A stretch of 64,000 nt of DNA from Eleginops maclovinus (GCF_036324505.1 NC_086367.1:23541078-23605077); one strand, 5' to 3'. Shown: positions 25,561 to 37,744, counted from the first letter of the stretch. The notes: a model not told the origin generated them from the letters alone. Numbers and translations: made by a program.

Positions 25561-28340
25561 CCAGCGACCATCTGGTTCGTAAGCCAGGCCCGTCGATCTG
25601 AGCTGCTGCCTGAAGAGACAATATCTTAAAATCTGGATTCATTTATACGTTCTGGTCAACAGATTTAGAAATGATGGCAAACTGGCTTAAGTTACAGTTG
25701 TGCCAAAGACTGGAAAAATATATATAGACGTAAATTAAAGAAGCGTGTAAAAACAGACTTATATTAGAGTATGTTAGACAACAATGTTAAAAAATAAAAA
25801 TATATAAACACTTTATAAAAATATGAAAAACTAGAAATAATATTTAAAAGATACTACTAAAATAAAAACAAGAAAAATTAGTATAAAAAATAAAACAATG
25901 AATGAAAGAAAATAAAAACATTGAACAAAATAAAAACACAAATGTGAAAAAAAATTAAATTTAAATAAACGCAAAATGAAAATAACAACAAGTTAAAATA
26001 GAAAAAATTTCAAAAGCTCAAACTCCACAATTAAGAAAAACCCCCAGCTGTGATTTTAAACCTTTACCTTTTTGTGCAAAATAAAAATTGAAAATTTCCT
26101 CAAACTTGGGTATGGCAATAAAAAAAAACCACTTTTTTAAAAAAATTTCGATTTATGTTTAAAAAACCCCAGAACTCTAGAACAGGACAGAACCGAAAGT
26201 GCACTAAACCCCCAAACCAATTGAACTGATCTTTCTCTGCAAGCCTCCAATAAAGAGTCCTGTTAGGTGGGAAACCGCAGCGCTGACCCCCCTGCTTCCC
26301 GTTTCTGTATGCCCTTTTTTACTTTTTTTTCCTCTAAAATTTCTCTCAGTGTCATTTGTTTATTTAAACCCGCAGGGGGTTTCAAAGGGGCACTGTTTTT
26401 CTTCATGAAGACAACAAGAGAACATGTTGGGAAAATTTTAAAACTTAAAACCTTCTCTATTTAAGAAAAAAAATTTAAAATTAACTAAAACGTGGGGTTG
26501 GGGTAACAGTGCACTCAGGTTCCTCCCCCGTTTTGTAAGTCTATTTTGTTTTGAATTTAATGAAATTGAAAGCCCTTTTGTTACAAATTTAAAATAAATT
26601 TGATCTATACCTCAAACCTTAGGTTTAGGGTCCCTTTGTTGTGTAGGACAAAACCCCATCAACGGTTTCCCCCCTTCTTAAAACCCAAAGTTGTCGAAGT
26701 TTTTTTTTATTTTACATTTTGACTTCCGGACTTCAAATGTTTTTTATTAAGTCCAATTAACTTTTTCATTTGTAACAGTTTGTGAGTTTGGTGACGGGGT
26801 GTCGGCATAACAATTATGTTTTTTAAGCAACTTAGCGGTTATGGCTTTAAGCAAATCTCACTTAACTGTTTTTCAAGTTGACGTCTAAGTATTATGTTTT
26901 TCTTTGTGAATATAATGGTTCTTTTCGTAGAATTTTAAAATTTTACGTCACTAAGGTAGTTTTTTCCCGAACTGTTTATGGGGGCTTTGTTTCTTGATAA
27001 GCTACTAAAGGGTTGGGGCTAAGCAACTAAAAGTTCAAAATTGGTGTGTGGATTAGCTAGTTAACGGTTCGGGGTCTTTTTTTAAGGAAACTTAAAGTTT
27101 TTGGACTCATTTTTCAATACAGCATTATAGCCTTGGGGTTTAAAAAGTGGGGTTTATAATGTCCCTTAGGGCAGCCAAAGTAAAAAAACATTTTTATTTG
27201 ATTCCTCCAATCTCCCCAAAACTAATTTAAAATGCTTCTAAACCGTTTTCCACCTTCGTTTTTTAACTTCAACTATTTATAAAATGAGTTCCAACCTTGT
27301 TGGGGGGTTGGTACCCCAGCCATTTACTAGTTTGTCCTGAGTGCAGAAAAAAGGTGCAGTCTCTAAACCTTTTTGATATAGAGGGAACGTGCACCGAAAA
27401 CCCCCAAGAACCACCAGTGAACCGGGGTTTTGGGGGGGACACATTAAAATTTGGGAATGGTCAATTGAAGTGGAGGACCTACTTTACTGGGGGAATTTCG
27501 TTTTACCGGAAGGAAACTGCCCCGGAAAAAAATTTTATCTTTAGGGAGAAAACGTTTTTTAGGCATGAAAACATTCTTATATTTTAACGACATTTTAAGG
27601 GAAAAGCAATGGGGTGTGAAAGAGGGGTGTATCGTCCCCCTGTGCGTTCCTCTTGCAGCTAGCACGCAACATTTTCTTAATAAAAAGTTGATAACTCGCA
27701 GCAAGAAAATTTTTTTTTCTTCCTTACTTTGAAAAAACAAAATATTTATAAAAAGACATTGTTTTTTTAAAATGAAAACCAAACAAAAAACAAGGTCTAC
27801 ATTTTTTCCCAGATAAATCCGACATAGCAGGTAGCATGATACCACAGAGCTACTAGCTAAGTACATTATCATAAACAGTAAAAAAAACTAATAATTTTTC
27901 CCGTATATTCCTTTTAATAAAATTACATCAAATTGAATGAAACTAACAAATGTAGAAAAATTTCAGATAAAAAGGTCCAAGCCACGCGTAAAAAAGGTTT
28001 AGCTTTCGAGGGGGGGATTTGGCGTGGCTGAATCCGGGTGCTTTTTTCAAAACTGGGTCACCGTCAATGAAAAAAGAAAAATATACCTGCGTGACTTTGT
28101 AAAAAAAACTGCCACTAGGTGGCAGTATTTTTTTCCCCACATATAAAACCCCCAAAAAGCATAAACTTTGGAGGGCGAACAATGGCTTCATGTAGAAATC
28201 AACTATAACCTTCTTTATTGTAATTCCCCCTTAAAAACATTTTTGCATTGACAAAAATATTGAAAACAGTTTAAATTTAAAACTTATTTTAAAGCAAGAC
28301 TTTGCTTTGTTTAAAATTGTAATTAAAAAAAAAATACAAA
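25560..28340. other. AT-rich non-coding DNA, low quality from about 26.03 kb
   Basis: 25.57-26.03 kb is clean but extremely A-rich. After that, homopolymer stretching like that in 17.7-24.8 kb returns. I recognise no gene or transposon, and the longest open frames look like noise. Confidence 0.5.
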
Positions 28341-28349
28341 CAAGGGATT

Positions 28350-29625
28350 CATGATGATGAAAATGATTGCTTCACCCCCAAAATAAAAACCCCCAGCGCA
28401 GGTGTGTCCCGTGAGCGGTTAATTCCAAAAGGTCTTATTAAAAAAACCCCCCCTCACGAGAGAAAAATGGCTTTCCCAATTTTTTTTTTAAAAGTTCAGA
28501 GGGGTTTTGTCACGTGTTTTCTCCGTCACATTTAGAACACTGACCGTGTGGGTTTCACACTTTGATTAAAAAATTTGAAGGATTTCTTTGCTGTTTCCCA
28601 CCAAATCTCCAGACATTAAAATCACTTTAAAAGAATCCTCCCCCGGGGTGACAAAGCTTTCCCCCATCAAATTTCCCCCATGACTTCCCCATTTTAGCTG
28701 GGGTTTTTTCTGTAAATCCCGGGGGTTTTTACTCCTTGGAAAAAAAAGCATCACCCTGTTGTCCATTCTATTTTAAATGGCCCGCAGGAAATCTCCCCTG
28801 CTCAGGAGCTTTTTTTTAATTTTAAAAAAAAAGGGGGAATACTGACGCCAAATCCAAAAAAAGGGACCCCAGAAAACCCCCCAAAAGGAAAGAAAAAAAA
28901 AAAAAAACTTTTTGCCCCCATTGTAAAAAAGTTTTCCCCCTAGATTAATTTTTATTTTTTAATAAAAAAATGATTCCCCCCATCCCTGGGTTATATTTTT
29001 TTTACCTGCCAGGACAACAGAAAAAAGGGAAGCGGGTTATATTTCACTAAAGCTGAAGTCAGGCTGACTACCACACAGTGTTTTAGAAAATTTTTTAAAG
29101 GGGTTCACATCAATCCCTGACTGGGGTCTCTGCTGATGGGATTTCCACAGATGCCTCCAAATGAAAGGGGGGAGGTTTTCAACAGGGAAAGGGAAGGCAG
29201 CCGAAAAATGGGGGGACTGTGAATGTTCACTGCAACCTAAATACGATAAGGGTTGGAAATTTTTTGTATTAAGGAAAGGAAACACAGCATGTGCTTTGCT
29301 GGCGCACGAATAAAACAGCACTTTTGCCAACTGAGTTTTTTGGGACTGAAGAGACCATTCTTTAAAAACCATTCCACCCAAAATCTCCAGAGATAATAAA
29401 ATGGTATTTAAGGCTCCTCCTCGGGGCAGCCCTTGATAAACAAAAAACCCGAGACTTTCATGCTGTGCCCCCAGGGAGCGCTTTTGGGGACCCAGGAAAT
29501 CACCCCGAAATCCCCGTTCATTTTTTTTTTTGGGGCCCCTTTTTCAGAAATCTGCACCCATTTCCAGGGATTTGGGGGAGGAGGGGGGAGACTGACGGGG
29601 GCATCAAGACTCACACAAATGCCTA
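28350..29625 (-). pseudogene. Two corrupted TRBV copies (like the V10 and V11 pair)
   Basis: 28350-28870 aligns, with many errors, to 56560-56960 (V10). 29040-29625 aligns to 57150-57700 (V11), including GATAAGGGTTGGAA, TCTCCAGAGATAAT and GGAGACTGACG. Orientation and order match the main V array. They lie 3' of the constant gene in the direction of transcription. They could be a second V cluster, an unresolved haplotype or a misplaced contig piece. No reading frame survives. Confidence 0.65.
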
Positions 29626-29869
29626 ATGAAAAAATCAGAATCAGAAATACTTCATTAATCCCAAACTGGAATTAGAGGGAACTAGAAGAGAGGGATCAAA
29701 GCATCAGTTTGAAGGCCTTTTTTTACTTTCATCAGCCCGTCCTCTTTTAGATTCTATCACGCCTGAATCTTTTACAATGACAGATACTTGTAAGTAATAA
29801 ACCAAAAGCTTAAACACTCTCAATTTCACACAGTGTGAGAAATCTAGCGTGCTGTCAGTAGAGGGGGTT

Positions 29870-29972
29870 CATTGATGAACAGCTCCTGAATGCTGCAGGT
29901 GTGGGGCCTCAGCATGGTGTCTCTGACAGAGGGGAGGAGAGTTTTTGTACTGAGCTGTAATCCATGGCAGAT
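29870..29972 (-). other. Remnant of a V-segment RSS flank
   Basis: 29895-29955 matches 61200-61262, the sequence just 3' of V14, including the RSS nonamer on the plus strand as AGTTTTTGT (29940-29948). The expected heptamer 23 bp further on is absent and no V exon follows. It is clean sequence, so this is a real orphan fragment. Confidence 0.6.
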
Positions 29973-32900
29973 AAAAAAAAAAAGAAGCAAAGTTTGAAGG
30001 CATTTTAAATGTTTTGGACCCTTTAGACTTTTCCTCTCAGCGTCCTGCTCACCCCCTGTCTCACATCACTGTCACAGTTTACTGACAGGGGGGTGTCTGT
30101 GTGTTGCTGTTGTTTATCAGAGAGAAAGATGGTGTCCTTGTTTTGTTGGTTGAACTATGTCTCCCTCTACTCCTGACAGAAAACCGAGGAGCCTCTGCTT
30201 CCAACACTCAATCAACACCTACATTATTATTATTTAAAAAGGAAACTACAGAAATACTCGGCACATTAGCCCCATATGGACTTCATTATAGATCTTAATC
30301 TGAATTAAGTTCTGTGTAAATTGTACATTCTTTTCATAGTTTTTATTTTGGTGTAAACTTTGATGTATTTCTACGCAATCCTTGTATTTTTGTTATTCTG
30401 TTTCAGTATAACTGTGTGATATAAGCGATGATGCTTCTACCCTCTCCTGCATAATGTTCAAACCTTTTCCTCAATTCTAGATGTGCTTTTTATATACGTC
30501 TATTCGTACAAATGATTGAGATTCATACATTGACTGCATTATACCCGTCTGTCCGCTGTGTTGCAGGTCTGTCCAGCAGGTGGCGCTCTGACAGTCTGCA
30601 CAGCCTCCACTCAGCGGCAGCTCGGAGTCAGATCTGAGTGATAGACGTGGTGATAAACACATGCTACTCTTTACACACGTCACATGAACACTCACTTCAA
30701 CATGTGCAGCTCTGCAGTGGCACAGCGGCGGATGGAGAGGGAGCAGACTGTCAATACAGAGCATGATGTAGTGATCTCATCGGCAGAACTGAAACAAAAC
30801 ACAAATCCTTTCGGGCTTTAATGAAAGGGTTTAATGAGTCCAGAAATATGGAGGTGGTGTCAGGTGTGTGGTCAGACGGCAGAGACAGCTGAGTGTTTGC
30901 AGAGCTGTTGTTGTTTACGACCGCTTGTAAACAGGCGTCATGTATATATCTTGTGAACAACATCAGTGCCCTCAGACTACATTTCTGGTAGAAGAACCCT
31001 GCCTTCTGAAGCCCTGTGTCTGCAGGAGAAGTAGCTCTGTAGATCACAGATGTTTCTGTTGTGGTCTCTCACACAGTTTCCTGTTTATGTGACCTGAACA
31101 ACACAAACATGTTTTTGAAGGAAACAAACGGGCTCTCTGAGAACAGTTTCTACAGAAGCTGTTCGCTAAATCCAGTTTCATCTTGTGTTCATCTTTCTCT
31201 TTTCAGATTTGAAATATTATATGTGTATGTATTTTTAATGTGCACCTTATTTATCTCTGTTTATTTTTCATTGAATTGTTTCTTTTTATTCATATTACTG
31301 TTTATTGTTGAAGTCTTTTTTGACTTATTATTCATTTGAACTATTAAGACTGCATCCCTCTCTCTCTGCATGGAGACACATATTAACCTCCCTAAATAAG
31401 CATGTCTGATAGGACTGAAATGTATGATATATTGGTGCGTTAATGTAAAAGCAGGGATCCAAATTTATTGTGAACTAATTGCATTAAGGATGAATTAGCT
31501 GTTTATTTTCTCCATGAATGGATTTATGGTTTTGTTTGTTTGAATGGGATAAATGCCTCCACCTGTACCGGGCTCAAAGTGACACAATCTCAAAAGTACA
31601 CATTAAAAATGTTACAGCTTTAAATCTTCACATGGAAATTATGTCAAATGATCAAAAGTGTTTTTCATTTAATTGTTGTCAATAATATCGAGGTTATATT
31701 TTGGTTGGTAACTAAAGCATATTTGTATGAGCTCTTAATGTCTTGTTTGCTGAAATGTATTTATAAAGTAAAGATTAATGAAAGCAGACAAATATAATGC
31801 ACTTAAAAGTACAATATCTGCCTCAAATGTAGAAGTAAAAGAATAGATGTATATCAAATAGAAATATAAGTACCTCAAATATAAAACAGTACTTGAGTCA
31901 GAGTGCTTTACATCCCACCACCAACAGGAGACAACAATGAAACCCCCTGAGTGTGTTTTTCATTTAGGTTTTAAAGACTGTAGTTGTCTTATTTCCCATC
32001 TCCTATCCACTGACTCAGAAGAACACGCATGTTCAAACGTGTGCAGCAGATGACCTACACAGCTGTGGTGTTCTATAGAGCAGCCTGATGTGTGTGTTCA
32101 GTTACACAGGAAGTGGAGCTGTGTGTTCCTGCAGACCGAGGCTGTGTCTCTCTCTGGGACCACTTCCTGTCTCTGCTGCTGCTCTCTGCACAACAACACG
32201 TCCACCTGCTGCACCGCACACACACACACTTCCTGCACACACACACACTTCCTGCACACACACACTTCCTGTCACACTGACTCTGTTTGAAGTGAAGGAA
32301 CACTTCTTTGTTCTGCTTCTCTCTGTGCAAAGCAAAAAAGATGTAAGATCGGAACAATCTTTTTTCTGATACCACCATGAAACTTCGCCCACGTAGACAT
32401 GAAGACACACACGTTTTGTTTCATGTACTAACAAGGCTTTACGTGGTGCTCACTTTTGGTGGATTTAGGAGACACATACAGATACAAACAGACAAAGTTT
32501 GTAAATAAACTCTTAGATTTGTGTTTTAAGTCTGAAAGAACCCTCGAAAAATCCCCTAAAATCTCAAAACAGGCCAAAAATGATCAAACCTTAAAATAGA
32601 CCAACTTAGTAAAATAAGCTTTCTTAGTAAATATACATGTCTTTGTATTTCTGTCTTTACAGACAAAAACAAGACTGTCTTTTCCGTCTGTAGAGTCTCA
32701 CATTAATGAACTGCTAACCTTAATGGGGTCAATTTAACTCGAGTAAATGTAGAGAAAACTGAGGATTGGAATTCAATCAAACGTCACTGCAGAAACTTTA
32801 CTCTTTTGCTGAATGGAAAGACTTTTAGACTCTGGGGGAGAGATGAGTGGCTTCTCAGAAAAGAGACGGAGAGGCGAGCAGCTACAAATACTTCAGTCAG

Positions 32901-33300
32901 TGGAAAAAGTGACGATCATAGATATGAAGGTGGGGGTTCTGCATATATCAGACTTTTCAATCATCTAACAGATATTCTAGTATTTAAAACATCCATCTTA
33001 ATGTGAGAACAGTCTGATGTAAATAATACAAAGTCCTGCTGTCTGGAAACGTCATTAACTCATTTCATTTATCTTTCACTGCGAGTCACTACAGTGGAGG
33101 GATTGATATGTTTGAATGAAACTGTATATCAGTGATAAATGTAAACAATTATTATGGGTGAGATGTTGGTTTCAGTCTGTAACTTCAAATGACTTCATTC
33201 AAAATGCTACTTAGCCTTTTAAGATATTGTGCTTACTGCAATTTGTACATTTCAGTAGACTCTGAATGAATTGTGCAGCCCTTCATGAGACAAATGCAAA
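29973..33300. other. Non-coding region 3' of the TRB constant gene
   Basis: No exon-like frame or recombination signal is found. 30.83-30.9 kb resembles 52.59-52.65 kb, which indicates a shared unnamed repeat. A short CA-rich block with several ETS-type motifs at 32.06-32.27 kb is treated separately as an enhancer candidate. Confidence 0.5.
32060..32275. promoter_or_regulatory. Candidate TRB 3' enhancer (ETS/RUNX motif cluster)
   Basis: A RUNX-type TGTGGT at 32064 is followed by five ETS-type cores (AGGAAG or its complement) at 32108, 32163, 32229, 32248 and 32265. In mammals the TRB enhancer lies 3' of the constant gene and is bound by ETS and RUNX factors. This cluster lies about 1.3 kb past the constant-gene poly(A) signal. 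Three of the five motifs sit inside a CA microsatellite, so chance repetition is possible. Confidence 0.3.
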
Positions 33301-33351
33301 GGCTGTGTTATGTAGAGGAATGACAGCACCTGATGGATGGGATGAAACACT

Positions 33352-33357
33352 TTTATT
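33352..33357 (-). terminator. Poly(A) signal of the TRB constant gene
   Basis: AATAAA on the minus strand, about 170 bases after the stop codon at 33528. Confidence 0.6.
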
Positions 33358-33527
33358 TGGAGAGAATTAAGCAAACAAGCCAAACACAGACTCAGAATAA
33401 GGAGTTTTTATAATGTTGCTGTAACAAGAATATGGATATAAATGTGTATTCTAACGGAAAGAAATGCATGCAATCAGACACAACTGTGGTTTATAAGTTC
33501 AATGGTTGCCCTGGATTCTTTTCTTCC

Positions 33528-34732
33528 TCAGTTCTGCTTCCCAGCCGATCCCTGCAACACACAGAGCGGAGGAGTCTTTGTGAGATACATTTACTCACGT
33601 ATTTAAATTTACTCAGTGGTTTTATTCATGTAAGAGTGAACACACCTTCAGCTTCCACAGCAGGAGGGCCACGCCGGCTCCGTAGAAGCTGCTCTTCACG
33701 ATGAAAATGCCGTAATACAGTTTGACTGCCTGCGCCTTCTTCAAATATCCCTCTGCAGGAACATGAAAATATTTAGAGGCAAGAAGAGGAAGAGACCAAC
33801 GGTGTACATGCATCAATACTACTGCATTGAAAGGCTGACTGTGTTGCTGAGCAGCATCATTTATTTGATCACAAATGACACGTTTATCAGGGGAGGATTT
33901 ACACTGAGTACAGACTCTGAGACCCTCGCAGTAACAGGAAAACTCCCCCCTAAAAAACCACAATGAGAAAAAAGCGTAATAGAAACAAATGGAAAAGCTT
34001 TCAGACATTTTGCCAAACAGGCAGACGTTAAATGCAATGATAGATGAAAGTGTAAAAGATACCCCCCCCCCCCCCCGCGCTTTAAACATCGTGCACTGAT
34101 CAGTCACTTTGAATATATCAAAGCCCTCATTTCTCCTCTTTGTCTGTTTCTCTTGGTACCATGTACCCTGTCCTCAAACCCCCCCCCCCCCATCACATTG
34201 CCTTCAATTGTTGAAGACCATATGGAAATCTTTGTGTAATCATCTGACCCCCTGATGTCCCCCCCACTCTTTACACACACAGTGACGCCCTTGTATAAGC
34301 GAGTTGCACAATGAGCTGCACAGAACCACAAAATAATAGCTTTACCTCTGTTCATCTCTGTCTGTTCACCTGAAAGAATAAGACTTTCATTCCTCAAATC
34401 TGAGGCGATATGAGAGCTGTAGGCCGTCCCGTTAAAGAAGGTCACGTTGCAGGTGAAGTCCTTCTCCGGTGTGAACCAGTCTTTGGCAAGGACCCTCAGC
34501 CTGCTGCTGATCCTGTAGGTCTTGTCTTCCCGCAGGGCGGTGCTGTCGGTGGCCACCCCGCTACTGACGGACTTCCCGTCCACATGCCAGGACACACTGA
34601 CGTGGTCCGGGTAGAATCCGCTGGCCACACACACCAAGGTCTTCTTCTTCACACCGTCTCCCTCGTCACTGCACTCCTTTCGTGACGGACGAAACACTGT
34701 CACTGTCGGTTCAGTGACCTCATGGTCTTTCT
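33528..34732 (-). CDS. trbc: T-cell receptor beta constant gene
   Basis: Exon 1 starts at 34732 after CCCTGCAG and is entered in phase 1 from the J donor. It encodes an Ig C1-set domain with TLVCVASGFYPDHVSVSWHV, the Trp, the second Cys in DFTCNVTFFNG and N-glycosylation sites NVT, NGT and NES. It ends at 34346 (donor G|GTAAAG) or at 34370 (CAG|GTGAAC); both give phase 1. Exon 2 (33646-33752) encodes the connecting piece and membrane helix LYYGIFIVKSSFYGAGVALL with the Lys that pairs with CD3 chains. Exon 3 (from 33551) adds only GSAGKQN and stops at 33528-33530. The protein is the beta chain of the surface alpha-beta T-cell receptor. The beta assignment rests on the C-domain core, the tail and the nearby D segment. 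Confidence 0.93.
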
Positions 34733-35264
34733 CTGCAGGGACAGAGTAATAAAATGATGACTTTATTCAAGATGCAAAGGTATTATAGTCATGTGCACCG
34801 CAGCTACAGAGTAGATATGGAAACGACAATCTGAAGTCCCCAGCAGCAACGTGCAAGTGATGCAGATGAAGTAAACTCCACGTCAAAAAAGACATAAATA
34901 CAATGAGCTAAATGTTGTAAGTGACCAGGTAAATGCATATATAATGAAACAAAGCAGCCATAAAAAGGGCCAGTTTCAGCCGATAGCTGATGCCATGTGC
35001 AGGTGCATGCATAACGATCAAAGAACTATCATATTAATAAGTCTGTATCGCACTCACATTATGAAGCAGATGCACAACGGACAGAACTCAGTAAATGAAA
35101 GCTGCCTGCAGATAGAAAACCTTGATGCAAGAATTTGAACCAGAACTTCAGGGTCCAACGAGACACGGACAGAACTGTCCCATAACACCGACAGGTTGCA
35201 GAATTACACCTCGTGTTCTTCCCATAAATGTTAGTTTGTTTTGAAGTTATTGCAAAATTCTCAC

Positions 35265-35317
35265 CGAGTACAGTCAGTTTGGTTCCCTCTCCAAATTCAG
35301 CAGGGTAAGAGCCAGAG
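35265..35317 (-). CDS. trbj: TRBJ segment 1 (nearest C)
   Basis: Encodes SGSYPAEFGEGTKLTVL followed by donor G|GTGAG. The RSS on the upstream side has heptamer CACACCG (plus-strand reading, 35318-35324), 12-bp spacer and nonamer TTAAAAACT (35337-35345). The heptamer departs from consensus at positions 5 and 6, so use may be low. Confidence 0.85.
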
Positions 35318-35677
35318 CACACCGCTGACTTGCATGTTAAAAACTATCATCGGCTGAATTAACCTCAAACTTTCTATCGTTTTTGGGCTTTTTTAAGTTC
35401 TACACTAAGCAGGACACCGTCACATAACATGGATATTACAAATAGACACTTCAAAATTGTCTCAAGTTCACTTCTGCAGCTAAAACGTATTCTAGTTACT
35501 ACATTTCTGCAAAAGAAAATACATTTATCCCACGTTTTGACTCAAAGTAACACGATGCCACTGCAGCAAACCAGCCAAACAAGACATAAAAACAGCCCTG
35601 AAGTATAACACTCAGATTTGACTTTAGAGAGGCTCAGAGAGAAACATGTTTGCATATTATTTTGATCTCTTTCTTAC

Positions 35678-35726
35678 CCAGCACTGTGAGCTTGGTGCCT
35701 CTGCCAAAGTAAGCAGGGTCGTAGTT
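35678..35726 (-). CDS. trbj: TRBJ segment 2
   Basis: Encodes NYDPAYFGRGTKLTVL with donor G|GTAAG. The 12-RSS has heptamer CACACTG (35727-35733), spacer 12 and nonamer AGGAAAACT. Confidence 0.9.
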
Positions 35727-35934
35727 CACACTGAAACGAGGCTTCAGGAAAACTGCTGCACTGAAGCCGCTCTCCTGTCTCTGTGCTGTTTTCCCACTAA
35801 CTCAAACCATTATGCACACATAAAAGTAGAAACAATAGATACTTATTTAAACTTCACAGGGTTTTAGTTCCTGATTTAGGTTCGTTCTAACAGCCTGAAA
35901 GCAAGAAACTACTCTGGCTGATTACTTATATCCT

Positions 35935-35994
35935 CTAACACGGTGAGTTTAGTTGCAGCTCCAGAGAAACTGTTTCTCAGAGCTGATAAGAAGT
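35935..35994 (-). pseudogene. trbj: TRBJ pseudo-segment 3
   Basis: The frame reads NSFSGAATKLTVL, so the FGxG bulge is lost (FSGA). The splice donor GT is replaced by GA (GTTAG|AGG). The RSS heptamer reads CACTGTG with a poor nonamer. It looks unable to join or splice normally. Confidence 0.75.
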
Positions 35995-36243
35995 CACTGT
36001 GAGAGGAATGATCTGGATCACAGCCAGATGATTTACGGCTGCTGCTATTATTGCCACACACTAAAGACAGTGTGGCACAAAGGTCCACTATAGCCTCTTT
36101 TTGCACTTTTTAAAAGCAGAATACCCAATTTGCTACGAGCAAACACAGCCTCCAAAAGACATATTTACACATTTCTTACTTGCAAACTGCGAATAAGGTA
36201 ATGCTCCTGCTCTGAGAGACGTTTCTGCTGCAGCTTCTCTTAC

Positions 36244-36293
36244 CTAAAACAGTGAGTTTAGTTCCAGCTCCAAAGTAAGCCTCGTTGTAGGAG
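36244..36293 (-). CDS. trbj: TRBJ segment 4
   Basis: Encodes SYNEAYFGAGTKLTVL with donor G|GTAAG. Heptamer CACAGAG (36294-36300), 12-bp spacer, nonamer CACAAATAC. Confidence 0.9.
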
Positions 36294-36765
36294 CACAGAG
36301 GCTTTCCAGCGTCACAAATACTCTCCCTGCTGCCTCTCTGTCTCACACTCGTTCCCTTTATTACTACTTATGTCTCTCTCTGACGTGCAAACACTTTACA
36401 TTGTGCAAAAAGTACAAAGTTTCTTGACTTATCGTTGCTTTCTAAACACCTAAGCGTGCTTTTTATGGAGAGGTTTTGTTTATTTGATCTATTTATTCAT
36501 AGCTATTATAGAGTCTCTTTGCAGTGTCAGAAACGTCTTAAGAACATCACATCTCAACACTATTTAATGATCTTTGAACTAAACAGACACACTTTCATTT
36601 AGTTTCCTTCACTCACTCCTGAAACAAAGCCTTACAAAGAAAATAGGAAAGATTTGACTTCCTTTACCCCAATAAAGTTTGCTCTGTCACAGAGCAGAGA
36701 TACTGAACAAGTCTAAATTCAGGTAAAACCGACCCGTATTTAATGAAGGTTTAACATGTTCTTAC

Positions 36766-36817
36766 CTAACACTGTGAGCTTTGTTCCTCCACCAAAGTAA
36801 GCCTCTGAGGTCTGAGT
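36766..36817 (-). CDS. trbj: TRBJ segment 5
   Basis: Encodes TQTSEAYFGGGTKLTVL with donor G|GTAAG. Consensus heptamer CACAGTG (36818-36824), 12-bp spacer, nonamer GTCTAAAAC. First of a run of similar J cassettes. Confidence 0.9.
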
Positions 36818-37077
36818 CACAGTGAGGCTGATCCCTGTCTAAAACGGCACAACCTGCTGCTTTACTGTGAAACTGTTTTATATTTACTGCCACTTACTTT
36901 TAAAAGCAACAACGGCAGAAGGAGTTAAAGACAAACCTCTCAAATCAATAAAACGTACTGGACTCAATCAGTTGGTTTCTTGACTGAAATCATGTTTTGC
37001 TGCAGTGTTTTTTAAGAACTAAAGGATTGGAGCTTCACGTTTGGACACAGTGACTCTTTTTAAATGTCATTTCTTAC

Positions 37078-37131
37078 CTAACACTGTGAGCTTAGTTCCT
37101 CCACCGAAGTAAGCCTCTGAACCAGCAGAGT
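37078..37131 (-). CDS. trbj: TRBJ segment 6
   Basis: Encodes SAGSEAYFGGGTKLTVL with donor G|GTAAG. Heptamer CACAGTG (37132-37138), 12-bp spacer, nonamer GTCTAAAAC. A close relative of segment 5. Confidence 0.9.
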   Translation of the reverse strand, partial: TLLVQRLTSVEELSSQC

Positions 37132-37405
37132 CACAGTGAGCCTGATCAGTGTCTAAAACGTGCTGCTTTTATTTTGAAACTTTACATTTAGTGTTATAAT
37201 TAATGCAACTTCACCAACGACTGCAGCCTGTGTCTTTACATTATTATATTACCATCCCCTCATTAACCTTTTAGACTTCATGTTGCTATAGCAGTCGGTT
37301 TCCTGACTTAAAATGTTTTTTTAAGTTCATATTTAAGCTTAGAAACTAAAAATGGGAAGCCTCTCTTAGAACACATTTTTAACAGGGTTTGTGTTGATGT
37401 CTTAC

Positions 37406-37462
37406 CTAAAACAGTGAGCTTAGTTCCTCCACCGAAGAAAGCTTCATCATAACCACCAGAGT
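37406..37462 (-). CDS. trbj: TRBJ segment 7
   Basis: Encodes SGGYDEAFFGGGTKLTVL with donor G|GTAAG. Heptamer CACAGTG (37463-37469), 12-bp spacer, nonamer GTCTGAAAC. Confidence 0.9.
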   Translation of the reverse strand, partial: TLVVMMKLSSVEELSSLF

Positions 37463-37616
37463 CACAGTGAGCCTGAGCAGTGTCTGAAACGGCTCTCTGC
37501 TTTTATTTCGAAACGCTGCTTTTTGTGTCTATTATAATGTAAGTTTCTTTACAGCCTGTTTTCCCAACATGACTGCATTACAATCGTTTCTATTGTCAGA
37601 CTTTATGGTAACTTAC

Positions 37617-37652
37617 AAAGTCAGTTTTGTTCCTCAGACGAAATAAGGCTTA
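37617..37652 (-). pseudogene. trbj: TRBJ pseudo-segment 8
   Basis: The frame reads KPYFV, stop, GTKLTL, so the FGxG motif is broken by a stop. A GTAAGT donor remains. The apparent heptamer CACTTTC (37653-37659) is poor, with TAAAACTTG 12 bp further on. Confidence 0.7.
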
Positions 37653-37744
37653 CACTTTCAGAATGAAAAACTAAAACTTGCCTCAGTTTTTGACATTTCT
37701 CAAAGAAAAACTACATCGCTGTAAAACAAGTTCTGATTTCTTAC

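Noticed and set aside
27444..27872. 142-codon minus-strand frame
   Set aside because: It lies in low-quality sequence with stretched homopolymers and has no recognisable motif.
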